Shown here: positions 63,013 to 64,000 of the stretch, one piece after another
How positions within the stretch are numbered: position 1 is the first letter of the stretch
Layout of the letters: each line of letters starts with the position of its first letter
Assembly: GCA_963747105.1 (NCBI GenBank)
Contig: CAVVEC010000002.1
Coordinates: 62,001-126,000, forward strand
DNA from: CAVVEC01 sp963747105
GTDB taxonomy: Bacteria > Acidobacteriota > Terriglobia > Terriglobales > Acidobacteriaceae
Length of the DNA stretch: 64,000 nucleotides
Direction: 5' to 3'
The notes under the pieces: generated by a model
Databases searched by the model: none
What the model saw: the letters and a program-made list of their open reading frames with translations, nothing else
Told to the model about the DNA's origin: nothing
Program-made: the position numbers and the translations under genes

Positions 63013-64000
63013 ATGAGCACACAAACAGCACAGCAAGAAACCCTGACTTACGAACCACCGAAGACATTCGCCGAAAGAGCACGCCCTCTTTTTGACAGGG
63101 GCATACCTGTTATCCCGGTTGCGCCAAACGGCAAAAACGCGACCTTGAAAGACTGGAACACCGCCGATTTCAGTTGGCGTGATGCGCTGGCATGGGATCA
63201 AGAAGCCAACGTCGGCTGTGTCACCGCCAACGGTTTCTGCTATCTCGACGATGACAAGGGAAACCTCCACGAGATTATCGAGAAAGAGATTGGGCTGCCC
63301 CTCCAAAGGCTGACCTACATTGTCGAAACGGCAAAGGGTTATCACTACTACTTCAAAACTTCCGAAGCGAGCATGCTGGTCGGACATCTTAGGAACCACA
63401 GTGCTGCCAACTTCGGCTTCGACTTCCAAAACCAAGAAGCCGGGGGCGCAAAGTTCTATGTCGTCGGTGCGGGCAGCATACATCCGTCTGGTGTGGTGTA
63501 TACGCCGCTGGACGAGCACCAAGGCATTACCGAGATTCCCGACAGGCTGGTGGAATGGCTGGTCGCCAACGCCGAGCAGAAACCCGTCCGCGTCGCGGTT
63601 GAAGGCGACGGGGCGAAGCTGCACGAGGATTTCGACTTCAACGCGTGGCTGGAACATTATGAACTGACTGTCAACGATGAACAGGACGGCTGGTACGGCT
63701 TCGACGAATGCCCCATCGCGGGATATAAGCACGAAGGTCAAAACGACATCAGTTGCGCCCTGTTTTACGACGGCGAAGGCTTCGGATTCAAATGCCACGC
63801 GGCGGGATGTCCGGGGAACGAGGACGGACTAAACCACTTGATTGAGCATCTTAATCAGACTCACGAGCCGTATCCGGGCGTTATCTGGGTCGCGGGAGAC
63901 CCAGCAGAGGCGTTGAAAGTCGCATTGGAATTCGGGGCGCAGATAGCCGAAGACTCCTTCATGAGCGAAGCCCGCGAGACAAAAATTACCGCAGAAGACC
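63013..64000 (+). CDS. bifunctional DNA primase/polymerase (3' partial)
   Basis: The frame from ATG 63013 is open to the end of the window (>329 residues). It is an archaeo-eukaryotic-type prim-pol: AERARPLFDRGIPVIPVAP at the start, the metal-binding FCYLDDDKGN, GYHYYFKTS (GxHxYF-type), and GAGSIHPSGVVYTPL. A second domain follows with two Cys/His clusters (FDECPIAGYKHEG, GFKCHAAGCPGNEDG), a zinc-finger-like module as in phage and satellite primase-helicases. It would initiate replication of the excised element; a helicase domain is expected beyond the window. Confidence 0.85.
   Translation, partial: MSTQTAQQETLTYEPPKTFAERARPLFDRGIPVIPVAPNGKNATLKDWNTADFSWRDALAWDQEANVGCVTANGFCYLDDDKGNLHEIIEKEIGLPLQRLTYIVETAKGYHYYFKTSEASMLVGHLRNHSAANFGFDFQNQEAGGAKFYVVGAGSIHPSGVVYTPLDEHQGITEIPDRLVEWLVANAEQKPVRVAVEGDGAKLHEDFDFNAWLEHYELTVNDEQDGWYGFDECPIAGYKHEGQNDISCALFYDGEGFGFKCHAAGCPGNEDGLNHLIEHLNQTHEPYPGVIWVAGDPAEALKVALEFGAQIAEDSFMSEARETKITAED

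Noticed and set aside
62977..63798. Minus-strand open frame of 273 codons near the right end
   Set aside because: It lies opposite the prim-pol gene, whose plus-strand frame has clear catalytic motifs and runs open past the window end.

Overview
The window looks like chromosomal DNA of an Acidobacteriota bacterium (Terriglobia / Koribacter-like). This is inferred from gene content and style: YVTN beta-propeller and GloVer-repeat surface proteins, a DedA-rhodanese fusion, a secretin with a C-terminal cohesin-like domain, GC-rich coding with many palindromic intergenic repeats, and several VapBC/MazE-PIN type toxin-antitoxin pairs. No 16S gene is present, so the placement is not proven.

Layout. 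1-2349: end of a YVTN-repeat protein. 2350-11900: an accessory island with a decapitated family B DNA polymerase, a winged-helix-like unknown, a stand-alone Cas1 with zinc finger and HTH tail, an HNH nuclease, an MmeI-like restriction-modification enzyme and a DUF4238 protein. Cas1 + PolB + HNH without cas2, effector genes or a CRISPR array is the signature of a casposon, here apparently decayed. 12043-40996: backbone (nuoB, Rieske ferredoxin, CYTH, DedA-rhodanese, RidA, polyprenyl synthase, YajQ, TatD, MetG, DinB, LarC, ArgS, PepA, SmpB, secretin plus two pseudopilins, HutU, HutI, M1 aminopeptidase), with two toxin-antitoxin modules inserted. 41391-41466: tRNA-Phe, followed by a remnant-rich zone. 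43607-57676: variable region with a GloVer protein, a DUF4010 membrane protein, duplicated MBL-hydrolase scars around an alpha/beta hydrolase and a toxin-antitoxin pair, an orphan adenine methyltransferase, small redox/VOC genes, a cytochrome P460-like protein, and a frame-broken DyP peroxidase-encapsulin operon. 57980-58056: tRNA-Asp. 58083-64000: an integrative element at that tRNA, with a broken tyrosine integrase, an excisionase-like HTH, small zinc-finger and HTH proteins, and the start of a primase-polymerase running off the window.

Genes that work together: the secretin and two pseudopilins (one secretion/pilus operon); HutU and HutI (histidine degradation, split by a PIN/AbrB module); DyP and encapsulin (cargo and shell); HTH and integrase (ATGA overlap).

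Frame breaks are concentrated in certain loci (GAF-HD-GYP, RidA, DyP, encapsulin, integrase, a quinone reductase remnant), while long essential genes (metG, argS, pepA, the M1 peptidase) are intact. This argues for real decay rather than uniformly poor sequence, though indel errors at G/C runs cannot be excluded. One stop codon, a TGA at the catalytic cysteine position of the DedA-rhodanese protein, could instead encode selenocysteine.
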